Source: Caedibacter sp052030685
Lineage (GTDB): Bacteria; Pseudomonadota; Gammaproteobacteria; Francisellales; Francisellaceae
Length of the DNA: 64,000 nucleotides
Assembly (NCBI RefSeq): GCF_052030685.1
Contig: NZ_JBQAJM010000005.1
Location: forward strand, 1 to 64,000
Reading direction: 5' to 3'
Shown here: piece after piece, positions 7,409-16,945 of the stretch
Layout of the letters: each line of letters starts with the position of its first letter
Numbering within the stretch: the stretch's first letter is position 1
The notes under the pieces: generated by a model
What the model was told of the DNA's origin: nothing
Database searches by the model: none
What the model saw: the letters and a program-made list of their open reading frames with translations, nothing else
Made by a program: the position numbers and the translations under genes

Positions 7409-8626
7409 TTATAATGCTTTGATATGCGTTGTTGTTTGTTTAACATAATCGACCAAACGTCCCATGGCATCTGTTAAAATACTGAGATCATCAGCACAGC
7501 TAAGGCGTAGATAACCTGGTGCACCAAACGCGGAACCTGGCATAACCGCTAAATGCTTGGTTTCTAACAAATGCAAACAAAAACTTAAGTCATCTTTAAA
7601 GCCTAATGCATCAATAATTGGTTGCACATAAGGGAATAAGTAAAAGGTTGTCTCTGGTAATAGACAATCTATCTCTGGCACGTTTTGTAAGGCGTCATAA
7701 CAAAGATTGACACGTTCTTGATATGTTGCTAGCTGTTCAAATAGTGCTGATCTAGGTAAGTTAAGCGCTTCTATCGCCGCATATTGTGAGATAGAGCACG
7801 CGCATGACATCGATTGTGACTGATAACGCTTTAGCATATTGATCATATCCTCGGGTGCGATGATATAGCCAATACGCCACCCTGCCATCGCATAGCTTTT
7901 GGATACGCCATTAACAATGGCATAACGCGATTTTAACTCAGGTGCAATTTCAATCAATGTCAGTGGACGATCTCCCCAGTAAAGCATATCATAAATATCA
8001 TCACTAATAACCCAAACATCAGGGTAATCATTTAATACGCGAGCGATCATATTCAATGTTTCTTTGTGATATATCGCACCGGTTGGATTGTGTGGAATAT
8101 TAAGGACTAACGCTTTTGTTTTGGTACTAACCTTTGCTCTTAAGTCATGCTCCGTTGGTTGGAAGTCATTGTGATGCGTTGTCTCAACAACTACCGGGTT
8201 ACCATGCGCAAGCTTAATCATATCAGGATAAGATGTCCAAAAGGGTGAGAAGAAAACTACTTCATCACCCGCATTTAAAATACAATTAAAGATGTTATAT
8301 AGACTGTGCTTGGCGCCTGTCGTTACACATACTTCATTATTTTGGAAACTAAGCTGATAATCGCGGCTGTATCGTCTAATAATTGCCTCTTTTAATTCAA
8401 CAATTCCATCAACTGGCGTGTATTGCGTGCGATTTTCATCAATCGCTTTTTTAGCCACCTCTTTAACCTCATTGGGTGAATGAAACCCTGGCTCACCAAC
8501 CGCCAAAGAAATCACATCTTGATGCCCTGCTTTAATAAGACTTGCTGCACGCGCTGCCATTTCAGCGGCTTTTGAACCTTCAACATTCAGTATGCGCTGA
8601 CTAAAACGTTTTTCTTGATCTAACAT
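7409..8626 (-). CDS. Class I/II PLP-dependent aminotransferase (aspartate aminotransferase type)
   Basis: The roughly 405-aa protein is a fold-type I aminotransferase of the aspartate/prephenate aminotransferase group. It shows AVGEPGFHSP (substrate loop), TTGAKHSLYN, NIPHNPTGAIY (PLP contact), ISDDIYDMLYW, the PLP-binding lysine in NGVSKSYAMAGWRIGY, and the C-terminal arginine region YLRLSCADD. It probably transfers the amino group between aspartate and 2-oxoglutarate; other acceptors are possible. I chose the ATG at 8626, which has AAGGAG 10 nt upstream, over an ATG seven codons earlier that lacks one. It is followed by the nitroreductase gene in the same unit. A type B repeat lies upstream. 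Confidence 0.9.
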   Translation of the reverse strand: MLDQEKRFSQRILNVEGSKAAEMAARAASLIKAGHQDVISLAVGEPGFHSPNEVKEVAKKAIDENRTQYTPVDGIVELKEAIIRRYSRDYQLSFQNNEVCVTTGAKHSLYNIFNCILNAGDEVVFFSPFWTSYPDMIKLAHGNPVVVETTHHNDFQPTEHDLRAKVSTKTKALVLNIPHNPTGAIYHKETLNMIARVLNDYPDVWVISDDIYDMLYWGDRPLTLIEIAPELKSRYAIVNGVSKSYAMAGWRIGYIIAPEDMINMLKRYQSQSMSCACSISQYAAIEALNLPRSALFEQLATYQERVNLCYDALQNVPEIDCLLPETTFYLFPYVQPIIDALGFKDDLSFCLHLLETKHLAVMPGSAFGAPGYLRLSCADDLSILTDAMGRLVDYVKQTTTHIKAL

Positions 8627-8699
8627 GTAGATTTCGCTCCTTAACATGGTTAATTCATTTTAGCAATGAATCAAAAAAATAAGTTGAGTTCTAATTACA

Positions 8700-8751
8700 C
8701 CCCTCACCCGTGCAGCTTAAGCTATATGACCTCTCCCACAAGGAGAGAGGT
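8700..8751 (+). repeat. Dispersed two-hairpin repeat type B, copy 2
   Basis: This 52-bp copy has the CCCCTCACCCGTGCAGCTTAAGC start but a diverged first stem (GCTATATGAC). Its second stem is well kept (CTCTCC-CACAA-GGAGAG). It lies between the aminotransferase gene and barA. Confidence 0.85.
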
Positions 8752-8799
8752 ACTAGATAATGCAACTTATTTATACATCATTACTTATTCTTATTTGTT

Positions 8800-11634
8800 T
8801 TATTGATTATATTGATGATACGCATATATTGTTTTATCACAAACCGTTATAAATTGCTCATACTTCTCTAGCACAATGGCATCAATCGTATAATTATTAT
8901 GTTGTAATGCTTTTTCGAGGTTTGCCAATTTATTTTTAAGCACGGGTACTCCACAGTAACTAGCACCTCCGTGAAGCTTATGCACTAAATCTCTCAAGTG
9001 TTTGCCCTCATTATTTTCATAAGCGGTTATAATTTCTTTAATGGCATCGCTTAAAGAGCTCATAAATGCTGACAACATCTCCTTAGCAAAAGCAATATTG
9101 CCTCCAGCCAAGCTTGAAGCTAGCTCAATATCAATATATTTTTTGCTTTCACCTGCATCATTATTTTGAATTATCTCATCTGTTATTTGCTGATCTTGAT
9201 TCATTTGAGCATATTGGTCATTTATAGCATTTCCAACTTGTATCGGGATATCGCTATTGCCTAAGTAATGTATCAACAGTTCAGATAAGGCAGTATCATC
9301 AATCGGCTTAATTTGTATGGCATCAAAACCCTCTTTTAATAAACTTTCACCTTGTCCTTCAACAACATCTGCTGTCACAGCGATGATGGGCACATCACGA
9401 TAGCGATCAACTTGACGCAATGCATGGCATAATTCAACACCGTCCATCTCAGGCATATGTACATCGGTTAAGACCATTATAAAATTTTGCTTTTCTATTA
9501 GTGACAAGGCTTCTTTTGCACTAAAGGCATCCACTGGGGAGTAGCCTTTTGTTTCCAATAAAATATGCAAAAGCTTTAAATTAATAGGATTATCATCAAC
9601 GATGAGTATCGATTTTTCTGCTTGAAGATTAGGTATGTCATCTATAGTGGCAACCTCTTTTGTTTCACTCAACTCAAGCGAACTCTCTAAAAAAGAAGCC
9701 AGTTTATTAAGCTTATATGGGTAATTTAAACAATTCTTAAGACCTAACTGGCGCGTATAATCAAATAACTCATTTAATGGCATATTAGCAATAAGAAAGA
9801 TATCTGCTTGCGTAAATGACTGTAAATCGATGATTAAAGATTGTTTTAATTTCTGCATATCAGGCAAAGTATTATAAATTAACACGATATCAACGTCATC
9901 TTGCTCAACAACAGTATCAATCAATGTGGTTTCACTGTCACAATAAATAAATTCAATATCAAGTAGTGAAATGTGTGCAAGAAACATCTCTCCAGCATAT
10001 TGACTCTGGCTATAAACAATAAGCTTCTTAACACTTATCGGCTTTGTTTCTTTGATGGTTGGAGCAGAGACTTTATCAAAGAACACATTAAAACTAAAAC
10101 ATGCGCCATGATCTAATTCACTTTTAACCTTGATCTCCCCATGCATCTTTTCAATCAGTGTTTTACTAATAGTCAGTCCCAGTCCAGTGCCTCCATATTT
10201 GCGACTGGTTGATAAATCTGCTTGAGTAAATGCATGAAAAAGTTTATCAATTTGCGCTTGAGACAAGCCAATACCTGTATCCTCAACTTTGATATATATT
10301 TCAACTTGGTGTTGATGAGTTGCTTTTAATTCAACATTGACACAGACACTTCCTTGCTCTGTAAACTTCAGTGCATTGCCGACAAGATTAGTTAAAATTT
10401 GGCAGAATCTTAACGCATCACCCATAACCATCTGTGGCAATTGCGGGTCTAGTAATACACCAAAGTCAATCTGCTGTTCAATGATTTTGGGTTTAAACAG
10501 CATCATACAATTAGTGATTTCTTCGCGTAGGTCAAAAGGTTGGTATTCAAGAATCAAGTTGCCCGATTCAATCTTTGAGAAATCTAAAATATCGTTAATA
10601 ATGCTCAATAGATTATTAGAAGATAATATAATTGTTTCTAAATATTCACGTTGCAAAGGACTCAGATTACTTTTTGCTAATAAATCTAAAAAACCTAATA
10701 CACCATTCATGGGTGTGCGGATCTCATGGCTCATATTTGCCAAGAATTTACTTTTTATCTCGCTAGCTTCAATCGCTTCTTTTCGCGCTTGATCTAATTG
10801 AATATTTTGGCGCTCAATTGTGTTCAGCGTGTGCCTTAACTCCCTTGTCGCTTGTTTGATATTACGCGTCATTTCTTGATGGGCATTATTAAGAGATAGT
10901 GCCATACTGTTGACACCCTCTTCAAGATTCTTAAGCTCGCCGGGTGGATTGCCGTCAAGCTTAGTATCTAACGCGCCTTCTTTAATACGTTTCACTGCAT
11001 TAATAATATCAAACAGTGGATTAATCAAATCACCACTTAAGCGTAGCCCAAATAAAATACTCACTGTTAGTCCAATAAGCACAATCAATAATGTCGCAAT
11101 AATCGCCTGATACTGATTCATAATGGTATTTTCACGACTTAGGGTAATAACGACCCAACCGATACGCTGGTCTTTCTCAGTATAAAGCTTATCAACACTC
11201 TTTTCTTTTGGATTAACCGTACGTGAAATAACAGGTGCCAAAAACTGAATATTTTTATGCCCTTCTTGCATAAAGATTTTTTTACTCATTAAGTCTGAGT
11301 TTTCTTTGAAAAAATCAGGGTTTACTTGTGGAATTTTACCCGTGAATGTTAATAAATCACCATTAGTATCATAAATCGCAGCCATGCGTACATCAGGATA
11401 ACTTAAAATATTATCTGTAACGTTTTGTAAGATAATCTTGCTATCAAAGTACAGTCCATACTCAGAGGCAGCAACAAGTTCTGTGGTAACTGCCTCACCA
11501 CGAATATATAAATTACGATCTAAATCAGAAAAGCGCATGCTGATAAAATAAAAACCAAGTAATGCTGACACCGTCAGTGTTGGTAATAAGGTTAATAGAA
11601 TCATCCGACCGCGGATGCCAACATTTTTAAGCAT
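8800..11634 (-). CDS. barA: BarA-type hybrid sensor histidine kinase
   Basis: The 944-aa membrane kinase would feed the UvrY/GacA-type response regulator that controls Csr small RNAs. Domain order: first membrane helix (about 11-33), periplasmic sensor (about 35-175), second helix (about 177-198), HAMP (about 198-250), coiled coil, HisKA with phospho-acceptor H303 in SHEIRTPMNG, HATPase with VGNALKFTEQG and GTGLGLTISK, a degenerate receiver-like segment (about 530-640), a full receiver with D724 in LTDVHMPEMDG, and an Hpt domain with H885 in VHKLHGGASYCGVP. The N-terminus (NVGIRGRMILLTLLPT) and the Hpt motif resemble E. coli BarA. The gene is monocistronic and no cognate regulator is nearby. 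Confidence 0.9.
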   Translation of the reverse strand: MLKNVGIRGRMILLTLLPTLTVSALLGFYFISMRFSDLDRNLYIRGEAVTTELVAASEYGLYFDSKIILQNVTDNILSYPDVRMAAIYDTNGDLLTFTGKIPQVNPDFFKENSDLMSKKIFMQEGHKNIQFLAPVISRTVNPKEKSVDKLYTEKDQRIGWVVITLSRENTIMNQYQAIIATLLIVLIGLTVSILFGLRLSGDLINPLFDIINAVKRIKEGALDTKLDGNPPGELKNLEEGVNSMALSLNNAHQEMTRNIKQATRELRHTLNTIERQNIQLDQARKEAIEASEIKSKFLANMSHEIRTPMNGVLGFLDLLAKSNLSPLQREYLETIILSSNNLLSIINDILDFSKIESGNLILEYQPFDLREEITNCMMLFKPKIIEQQIDFGVLLDPQLPQMVMGDALRFCQILTNLVGNALKFTEQGSVCVNVELKATHQHQVEIYIKVEDTGIGLSQAQIDKLFHAFTQADLSTSRKYGGTGLGLTISKTLIEKMHGEIKVKSELDHGACFSFNVFFDKVSAPTIKETKPISVKKLIVYSQSQYAGEMFLAHISLLDIEFIYCDSETTLIDTVVEQDDVDIVLIYNTLPDMQKLKQSLIIDLQSFTQADIFLIANMPLNELFDYTRQLGLKNCLNYPYKLNKLASFLESSLELSETKEVATIDDIPNLQAEKSILIVDDNPINLKLLHILLETKGYSPVDAFSAKEALSLIEKQNFIMVLTDVHMPEMDGVELCHALRQVDRYRDVPIIAVTADVVEGQGESLLKEGFDAIQIKPIDDTALSELLIHYLGNSDIPIQVGNAINDQYAQMNQDQQITDEIIQNNDAGESKKYIDIELASSLAGGNIAFAKEMLSAFMSSLSDAIKEIITAYENNEGKHLRDLVHKLHGGASYCGVPVLKNKLANLEKALQHNNYTIDAIVLEKYEQFITVCDKTIYAYHQYNQ

Positions 11635-11730
11635 AAGATGTGCTTTTGATTTAGCGCGTTTAATGATGAATTATATCACCCATAAATCATTTTGCAGTGG
11701 GAAACTGCCATCTTAAAAATAAAACTTAAC

Positions 11731-13143
11731 TCATCCTTTGAAAAATTTACGAAACCAAGAAAATCGTTGCCCATAAGGTGGGTAAAGCCATAAAGCACTA
11801 TTGAGTCTACCTCGCTGACAAATTGATTTGGCATTAGAAAATGTTTTAAACCCTTCAAAACCGTGATAACGCCCCATGCCTGAATTGCCAACGCCGCCAA
11901 AAGGCAAATCATGCTGAGCAATATGATTTAACACATCATTAATACACATCCCACCACTGATAATATTCCTATTAATATATTCTTGCTCAGTGCGATCATA
12001 ACTCAAAATATAAGCGGCTAATGGTTGAGGCTTTTGATTAATATAACTTATCACCTCTTCAATCGATTGATAGCTTAACACAGGCAACAATGGACCAAAG
12101 ATCTCATTTTGCATCACCTGTAAATCATGCTTTGGATTTAATAGCAGTGTAATGGGTATTTTTCGATTGTGGTCATTCTTTGCTTCACATTCATCTAACG
12201 CAATAACCTTAACGCCCCGCCCTTTTGCCTCCTCAATATATTCTTGTAAACGATTAAACTGCACCTCATTAATCACGCTACTGTAATCATCATTACGCAT
12301 ATATTGTGGATACATCTCCTTAAATGCCTCACTCATTTCAGCAACAAATGCCTCAACTTTTTGCGCATGAACAAATACATAATCCGGTGCAATACAGGTT
12401 TGTCCAGCATTTAAACCTTTGGCAAAAGTAATCATTGTAGCCGCTTTTTTTAAAGGAAAATTTTGACTGATAATTAACGGTGATTTCCCACCTAACTCAA
12501 GTGTTACAGGTGTTAAATTTTTAGCTGCAGCCTGCATTATTTTCTTACCAATAGTCGTTGATCCAGTAAAAAACAAATGATCAAAAGGTAATTCACTAAA
12601 ACTTTGCGCGACCTCAACACCACCTGTGACAATCGCCACTTCATCAATATTAAAAGTGCGTTTGCAAATGTCCATCATCACGCGATTGGTTTTAGGTGTA
12701 TGCTCTGAGAGTTTAATGCACACTCGATTTCCCGCAGCCAATGCATAGATAAGCGGAGATAAGCTCAACAAAATGGGATAATTCCATGGCACCATAATAC
12801 CAACAACACCGACGGGCTGATAATAAACGTAGTTTTTAGCGGGTTTAAAAATCATACTGGTATGACGTTTCTCTTTAGTCATCCAACTGCGTAAAGATTT
12901 AAGGACATACTTAATGGTACTGGTAACTTGAAAAATCTCACTCAACCAAGTCTCATTCGCACTGCGATGACCAAAGTCATCACTTACTGCATCAATCAAT
13001 GCTTTTTCATATTTTAATAATACAGAATATAAACGCTTAATTTTATCTTTACGCAATGCATAATCAGGATATTGATCAAGTGAAAAAGATTTTTTCTGTA
13101 ATGAAAACAACTGTAACAATTGCTTTTTATCGATATTGTCCAT
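11731..13143 (-). CDS. Aldehyde dehydrogenase, coniferyl-aldehyde dehydrogenase type
   Basis: The 470-aa enzyme oxidises aldehydes to acids with NAD(P)+. The catalytic glutamate is in TLELGGKSPLI and the catalytic cysteine in GLNAGQTCIAPDYVF. The motifs VVGIMVPWNYP, FFTGSTTIGKKIM and the C-terminal NHIAQHDLPFGGVGNSGMGRYHG are those of the CALDH/ALDH3-like branch, which often acts on fatty or aromatic aldehydes. The C-terminus is basic and hydrophobic (YPPYGQRFSWFRKFFKG), as in membrane-associated relatives. AAGGGA precedes the ATG. The gene stands between barA and trhO without tight coupling, so its substrate cannot be inferred from context. Confidence 0.88.
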   Translation of the reverse strand: MDNIDKKQLLQLFSLQKKSFSLDQYPDYALRKDKIKRLYSVLLKYEKALIDAVSDDFGHRSANETWLSEIFQVTSTIKYVLKSLRSWMTKEKRHTSMIFKPAKNYVYYQPVGVVGIMVPWNYPILLSLSPLIYALAAGNRVCIKLSEHTPKTNRVMMDICKRTFNIDEVAIVTGGVEVAQSFSELPFDHLFFTGSTTIGKKIMQAAAKNLTPVTLELGGKSPLIISQNFPLKKAATMITFAKGLNAGQTCIAPDYVFVHAQKVEAFVAEMSEAFKEMYPQYMRNDDYSSVINEVQFNRLQEYIEEAKGRGVKVIALDECEAKNDHNRKIPITLLLNPKHDLQVMQNEIFGPLLPVLSYQSIEEVISYINQKPQPLAAYILSYDRTEQEYINRNIISGGMCINDVLNHIAQHDLPFGGVGNSGMGRYHGFEGFKTFSNAKSICQRGRLNSALWLYPPYGQRFSWFRKFFKG

Positions 13144-13215
13144 TAATCTATCTATCCCTTTGCTTTAAGTAATAATGTATAAATAAATGAAATTACGGAC
13201 TTCTCCTATTTATTA

Positions 13216-14205
13216 TTAACGACTCTTATTCGCCAAACGATCTCTTTCGCGCTTTTGCTGTTTTTGCGCTTTACGGATTAACCCTACTTGTTTTGCCTCT
13301 TCACCGATATGAAACTCTCCTCGTTCACGCGCTAATTGGCTTTGTTTTTCACGCTCTAAGAAACGCTTTCTTTGTTCAGAGGTATGGTTACCCTTACAAT
13401 GATGACAAGAGACTCCTTGCTCATACTCAGGCTTTAGCTTGTCTTCTTCAGTAATTGGACGACGACAAGCGTAACATTGATCATATTGCCCCTTGGTCAA
13501 ATCATGCGTCACAGCAACACGTGAATCAAAGACAAAGCATTCGCCTTGCCATAGACTTTCCTCTTTAGGCACTTCTTCAAGATATTTTAAAATACCACCT
13601 TCTAAATGATAGACTTCATCAAAGCCTTGTTCTTTCAAAAAGGCAGTTGATTTTTCACAACGAATGCCTCCGGTGCAAAACATCGCTACTTTTTTGTGCT
13701 TTGTCTTATCTAAATGCTTTTCAACATATTCAGGAAACTCACGAAACGTCTCCGTATGCGGGTTAACCGCATTTTTAAAAGTACCAATGTCAACCTCGTA
13801 ATCATTGCGTGTATCAATTAATAAAACTTCAGGGTCAGAAATTAGGGCATTCCAATCTTGTGGTTTAACATAAGTACCACAAACTTTAAGAGGATCTAGT
13901 CCTTCAACACCTAAGGTCACAATTTCTTTTTTTAGCTTCACTTTCGTGCGATTAAAAGGAATATGCTCATCAAATGATTCTTTATGTACCAAATCAGTCA
14001 AACGTATATCCGATTTTAAAAACTTAAGTACCGCTTCAATGCCTGCTGCAGTGCCTGCAATCGTACCATTGATACCTTCTTTGGCTAACAATAACGTACC
14101 ACGCACCATGTTATCTTCCATTGTTTTTAACAATGGCGCTCTTATTGCTTCATAATCTTCCAATGTGACAAACTTATACAGTGCTGAAACCACGTACTTT
14201 GACAT
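13216..14205 (-). CDS. trhO: tRNA uridine(34) hydroxylase TrhO (rhodanese-domain protein)
   Basis: TrhO (YceA) carries out oxygen-dependent hydroxylation of U34 in tRNAs, the first step to 5-carboxymethoxyuridine. The 329-aa protein has the N-terminal acylphosphatase-like part (LLLAKEGINGTIAG), a rhodanese domain with the active loop CTGGIRCEKSTAFL, and a C-terminal cysteine cluster (CYACRRPI and CHHCKGNHT). The tail is long and basic (KAQKQQKRERDRLANKSR). AAGGG lies upstream of the ATG. It appears monocistronic. Confidence 0.95.
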   Translation of the reverse strand: MSKYVVSALYKFVTLEDYEAIRAPLLKTMEDNMVRGTLLLAKEGINGTIAGTAAGIEAVLKFLKSDIRLTDLVHKESFDEHIPFNRTKVKLKKEIVTLGVEGLDPLKVCGTYVKPQDWNALISDPEVLLIDTRNDYEVDIGTFKNAVNPHTETFREFPEYVEKHLDKTKHKKVAMFCTGGIRCEKSTAFLKEQGFDEVYHLEGGILKYLEEVPKEESLWQGECFVFDSRVAVTHDLTKGQYDQCYACRRPITEEDKLKPEYEQGVSCHHCKGNHTSEQRKRFLEREKQSQLARERGEFHIGEEAKQVGLIRKAQKQQKRERDRLANKSR

Positions 14206-14331
14206 GCTATACCCTTTATACCTTTTTATTTCTACTATTTATCATTTGTATGATTCGATTTTAAACAGACAACCGCAATCAAAATATGATTGATGGTGGG
14301 TGCCGAGTGAACGCATTATACACCATTTCAC

Positions 14332-15174
14332 CTAAAAAACCATTTTAATAAGACTCAATAGTGGTGAGTTTTGCGCATAGACATAATAACTTTGCACATT
14401 AGAGGGGTTCTCAGATATCTGCTCGTTTATATTCAGAAGCATCTCCTTTTCTTGAGCAGCTAACAGGGCTGTTGGTAAAAAGCCATAACCAATGCCTTGG
14501 GTAATTGCATGCAATATGGTCGTATAAGAGGAAAAATAAAGCGCATTTTTAATCTGTAACATATCTTTTAATTGTGTTTGCATAATACATTTTAATGTTT
14601 TTAGATCCTGCTCAATACCGTTGAAGCCTTTTGCTAAGTCACGTGAAATATAAGCATCAAACACAATATCAGTATAGAGTTTGACTTCAAACCCATGATC
14701 TTTAAGCATATTTTTTTCGCCTTCATTGAGTACAACCAAGGCTACATCTACCTGATGTTTAAGTAACAACTCAATATGCTTTGTTTTATTTTCAACAACA
14801 AGGTCATAATCAAATGATTGATCACTTTTCATGATTTGACTAATTTTGCAAAACAAACTTTGCTCAAATATTTGCGATAAGGCAATTTTAAGTGTTGGCT
14901 TTTTTTGCTTTAAAAAAGGCAACTCCAACTGATTGATGCGATCAAACTCAAGTAGCATGGGTTTAATCAGCGTGTAAAAAGCATGCCCTTTGTTATTAGC
15001 AATTAATTTATTATTGGTTCGTTCAAATAATTGAAAACCCACAATATCCTCCAAGTTTTGCAGCTGTTTAGTCAAAGCTGGAGGCGTTAAAAACATCACT
15101 TCTGCACTTTGGCGTAAGCTTTTTAACTCATAGATGGACATAAAGATGCGCAACTGTTGCAAGGTATAGTTCAT
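14332..15174 (-). CDS. LysR-type transcriptional regulator
   Basis: The 280-aa protein has an N-terminal winged HTH (residues 1-60; LRQSAEVMFLTPPALTKQL and FERTNNKL) and a C-terminal periplasmic-binding-type effector domain (about 88-270) that is shorter than usual. It is divergent from the NTF2-like/MFS pair at 15290-16944, the classical arrangement for a LysR regulator and its target. A perfect 15-bp palindrome of T-N11-A form lies in the 115-bp gap. The effector is unknown; regulation of the neighbouring exporter is inferred. Confidence 0.9.
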   Translation of the reverse strand: MNYTLQQLRIFMSIYELKSLRQSAEVMFLTPPALTKQLQNLEDIVGFQLFERTNNKLIANNKGHAFYTLIKPMLLEFDRINQLELPFLKQKKPTLKIALSQIFEQSLFCKISQIMKSDQSFDYDLVVENKTKHIELLLKHQVDVALVVLNEGEKNMLKDHGFEVKLYTDIVFDAYISRDLAKGFNGIEQDLKTLKCIMQTQLKDMLQIKNALYFSSYTTILHAITQGIGYGFLPTALLAAQEKEMLLNINEQISENPSNVQSYYVYAQNSPLLSLIKMVF

Positions 15175-15206
15175 TTATCTTCTCACTCAATATCGTTCAT
15201 AATAAG

Positions 15207-15221
15207 TTAATACTATATTAA
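15207..15221. promoter_or_regulatory. Candidate LysR-type operator
   Basis: The 15-bp sequence TTAATACTATATTAA has 6-bp arms in perfect inverted repeat and contains the T-N11-A motif of LysR boxes. It lies 32 bp upstream of the LysR start and about 70 bp upstream of the divergent gene. The region is AT-rich, so chance is possible. Confidence 0.5.
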
Positions 15222-15289
15222 ATATTATTCAATTTTAATTAACATTGAAAACTGTATACTGCTAACAAATTCAAAAACCTAAGGTAATT

Positions 15290-15718
15290 ATGATGAATCA
15301 ACACAACTTAACAATCGTTCGTAACTTCTTAAATCATCAAAAAAATGCACAAGCTGAGCAAGCTCTGGCACTTATCGCTGAAGATGCTGTGTGGCATAGT
15401 GACAGTATTGGCGCACCATGGAGTGGCGACTTTCACGGCAAAGCTGAAATTATCCGTCACTTTGCCAATATTCGTCAATCAGTGACAAGCTTTAGCAAAA
15501 CACCAATGGATATCATTGCTAGTAATAACACCAGTTTTGTTTATGAATATGGCTATCTTGAATGCACCTTTAAGCATAATAATGAATTCTTCGCCACTTA
15601 TATCGTGTCTATTTATGAAGTTACAGAAAATCAGATCATTTCTTATCGTGCTTTAGAAGACTCCAACACGCTATATCACACCTATCATAAAAAATCCCAC
15701 ATCAAGGAAACATTATGA
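15290..15718 (+). CDS. NTF2-like / SnoaL-type protein
   Basis: The 142-aa protein has the NTF2-like cone fold pattern: an N-terminal helix with VRNFLNHQKN, DAVWHSDS, FHGKAEIIRHFANI, and C-terminal strands YLECTFKHNNEFFATYIVSIYEV. This superfamily includes SnoaL cyclases, ketosteroid isomerases and small-molecule binding proteins, so the activity cannot be fixed. AAGG lies upstream of two tandem ATG codons. The stop overlaps the next gene's start by 4 nt (ATGA), tying it to the MFS exporter. The pair is probably controlled by the divergent LysR regulator, possibly for detoxification. Confidence 0.78.
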   Translation: MMNQHNLTIVRNFLNHQKNAQAEQALALIAEDAVWHSDSIGAPWSGDFHGKAEIIRHFANIRQSVTSFSKTPMDIIASNNTSFVYEYGYLECTFKHNNEFFATYIVSIYEVTENQIISYRALEDSNTLYHTYHKKSHIKETL

Positions 15719-16944
15719 ATACACGTATAAAATCACTGATTTATTTACTTGCTTTACTGTCTATATTAACCGTAAACATCTATGTTCCAGCCATTCCAAC
15801 ATTACAACAAACTTTTGCTACTACCAAAGCACATATAAGTCTTACCGTAAGTTTTTATATGCTTGGCTTAGCAATTGGTATCCCTTTATATGGTGCCATC
15901 GCCGATCATATTAAAACCTCCAAGGTGCTTATCTTCGGACTTACTCTTTATATTATTGCCAATCTAATCGCGATATTTTCACCCAATATATCCACCTTTA
16001 TCTTTGCGCGTTTTGTCGAGGGCTTAAGTGCCGCGAGTGCCCTTTGTTTATGGCAGGTGTTGAGCTTTACCTACTTTGAGGACAAAGCAAAACACATGAT
16101 TAACTCAGGATTTATCATCATTGGCTCGATGCCAGCATTAGCACCGATGTTTGGTGGATTAATCCTATCCTTTAGCCATTGGCAAGCGCTTTTTTTTACC
16201 TTAACGATTCTGGCAATTATTCTTATTGGGCTAACTTTGAGTTTACCCGCAGCAAACGCTGCATCACAAATCAAAAAAACACAACATCAACTAGAGCAAA
16301 CTCATATCGTCTTATCGATTTTAAGACAATATAAGCACTTAGTTGTTGATGCGCAATTTATGATACTTGCCTTTGCCAGTGCTACGATCTACATGTCGGT
16401 ATATGTTTACTTATCACAGGTTCCTTTTTTACTGACAAAACTTCATTTTGCGACAAAAAGTTTTAGTCTGTTCTTTATACCGATTTCAGTGGCATTTATT
16501 TTGGGTGGACTTTTTTCTAAATTTTTACTGAAAAAAGGCAGTTCATTTAAACATATGTTCATGTTACCTGTGGCAGTTACAACCATTGTTTTTATCTTAG
16601 TTGTTATTGCTGAACTAGCTGGTGTTACTCTATCGGCATGGTTATTAGCCATTCCATTTTTTATCTTTACCATTGGTGCGGGTATTGGTATGCCCAATTT
16701 AGTGAGTCAAGCATTGTCTCTTCACCCACATCGCCGCGGCACTGCCGCATCCGCCATTGGGTTGGTACAAAATCTGTTTGCTTTTGCCTTTAGCAGTCTT
16801 GGTGCTTATCTTACCCGCTTTGGCTACGAGGGTCTGGTTGTTTCTTATGCGCTTATGACTGGTTTGCTGATATTATGGTTTGGCATATATCTTTTTATAT
16901 CCCATCGCAAAAAATCATTCCTTGAGACTTGCCCTACCGATTAA
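15715..16944 (+). CDS. MFS drug-resistance transporter, Bcr/CflA type
   Basis: The 409-aa inner-membrane protein has about 12 predicted helices and Bcr/CflA-type motifs: an N-terminal LTVNIYVPAIPTL, the loop 2-3 region YGAIADHIKTSKVL (motif A-like), and RFVEGLSAASALCLWQ (motif near helix 4). Such proteins export drugs, peptides or sulfur compounds by proton antiport. It overlaps the NTF2-like gene by 4 nt and so is co-translated. It is convergent with dxs, whose stop lies 1 nt beyond its own, leaving no room for an intergenic terminator. Confidence 0.9.
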   Translation: MNTRIKSLIYLLALLSILTVNIYVPAIPTLQQTFATTKAHISLTVSFYMLGLAIGIPLYGAIADHIKTSKVLIFGLTLYIIANLIAIFSPNISTFIFARFVEGLSAASALCLWQVLSFTYFEDKAKHMINSGFIIIGSMPALAPMFGGLILSFSHWQALFFTLTILAIILIGLTLSLPAANAASQIKKTQHQLEQTHIVLSILRQYKHLVVDAQFMILAFASATIYMSVYVYLSQVPFLLTKLHFATKSFSLFFIPISVAFILGGLFSKFLLKKGSSFKHMFMLPVAVTTIVFILVVIAELAGVTLSAWLLAIPFFIFTIGAGIGMPNLVSQALSLHPHRRGTAASAIGLVQNLFAFAFSSLGAYLTRFGYEGLVVSYALMTGLLILWFGIYLFISHRKKSFLETCPTD

Positions 16945-16945
16945 C

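Noticed and set aside
11676..11921. 81-aa open frame antisense/out of frame with the aldehyde dehydrogenase
   Set aside because: It is a different frame of the conserved C-terminal end of the dehydrogenase.
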